Assembly: GCA_030616365.1 (NCBI GenBank)
Contig: JAUWXM010000066.1
Location: 1 to 6,322 of the forward strand
DNA from: a bacterium
Lineage (GTDB): Bacteria; UBP18; UBA7526
Length of the DNA: 6,322 nt
Direction: 5' to 3'
The notes beneath the pieces are model-generated. The model had not been told where the DNA came from. It was given only the letters and a program-made list of their open reading frames with translations, and did not search any database. This document shows positions 6,153-6,322 of the stretch, piece by piece; within the stretch, counting starts at the first letter, position 1, and every line of letters begins with the position of its first letter. Both the position numbers and the translations under genes were made by a program.

Positions 6153-6322
6153 CTATAGAATTACTATTTTGCTTGTTATAACTTTGCCCAATTTATACCG
6201 AAAGCCTATTCTTACTTCTGATCCTCTCTTCATAGGAATATATTTCTTCGGCACGCGTAATGTTATTGATTTATCTCCGATAACAATATGTCTATACATT
6301 GGCAATGCTCTAGCTGAAAAAA
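6153..6322 (-). CDS. 3' end of an unidentified reading frame (or 48-residue small ORF)
   Basis: The minus strand is open from the right edge to a TAG at 6153-6155, giving 55 codons. Either this is the C-terminus of a larger gene outside the window, or a 48-residue ORF starting at the ATG at 6299. No convincing SD precedes that ATG, which favours the first reading. The peptide is basic and beta-strand-like, with alternating hydrophobics, as in SITLRVPKKYIPMKRGSEVRI and ending KIVIL. The 'RVP...K-G-EVRI' pattern vaguely recalls a TOBE-type or AbrB-type beta module, but the resemblance is too weak to name a family. It could also be chance open sequence. Confidence 0.4.
   Translation of the reverse strand, partial: FSARALPMYRHIVIGDKSITLRVPKKYIPMKRGSEVRIGFRYKLGKVITSKIVIL

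Noticed and set aside
6158..6200. Candidate sigma-70 promoter (TTGGGC, 17 bases, AATAGT) for the operon
   Set aside because: Both hexamers match the consensus poorly, and the site lies within AT-rich sequence where such matches are expected by chance.

Overview
The window is a densely packed bacterial gene block with every recognisable gene on the minus strand, so transcription runs from right (about 6080) to left (1). A LpxL/HtrB-type lipid acyltransferase points to a Gram-negative (diderm) bacterium with lipid A or a similar acylated outer-membrane lipid. Purine-rich Shine-Dalgarno (SD) sequences, GTG starts, moderate GC and frequent AGA/AGG arginine codons are visible. None of this fixes the phylum; an uncultivated anaerobic or sediment-type lineage is only a guess.

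Layout in transcription order: (a) 6322-6153, the 3' end of an unidentified reading frame entering from the right edge; (b) 6152-6079, a short gap with a 12-bp direct repeat; (c) 6078-5821, an 85-residue charged coiled-coil protein of unknown function; (d) 5846-4512, a 12-helix sugar:cation symporter of the GPH (MelB-like) family; (e) 4502-3621, a LpxL/HtrB-family acyltransferase; (f) 3624-2908, a GT2 glycosyltransferase of the dolichyl-phosphate-mannose-synthase-like group; (g) 2914-2501, YjbQ/UPF0047; (h) 2493-1432, a class II-type histone-deacetylase-like amidohydrolase; (i) 1435-782, protein-L-isoaspartate O-methyltransferase (Pcm); (j) 794-1, the N-terminal 264 residues of adenine deaminase, cut by the left edge.

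From 6078 to 1 no gap between neighbours exceeds 9 bases and most junctions overlap (ATGA at 3621-3624 and 1432-1435, GTGA at 2908-2911, 13 bases at 782-794, 26 bases at 5821-5846). The block is very probably one translationally coupled operon, although its products span different tasks. The front half (symporter, acyltransferase, glycosyltransferase) deals with membrane and envelope; the back half (YjbQ, deacetylase, Pcm, adenine deaminase) looks like metabolite and protein housekeeping or repair.

I did not find a clearly new system. The most notable points are a GC-rich, palindrome-containing in-frame segment in the C-terminal linker of the deacetylase, the unknown coiled-coil gene heading the operon, and the acyltransferase-glycosyltransferase pair. 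There is no visible RNA gene, CRISPR array, insertion sequence or convincing terminator.
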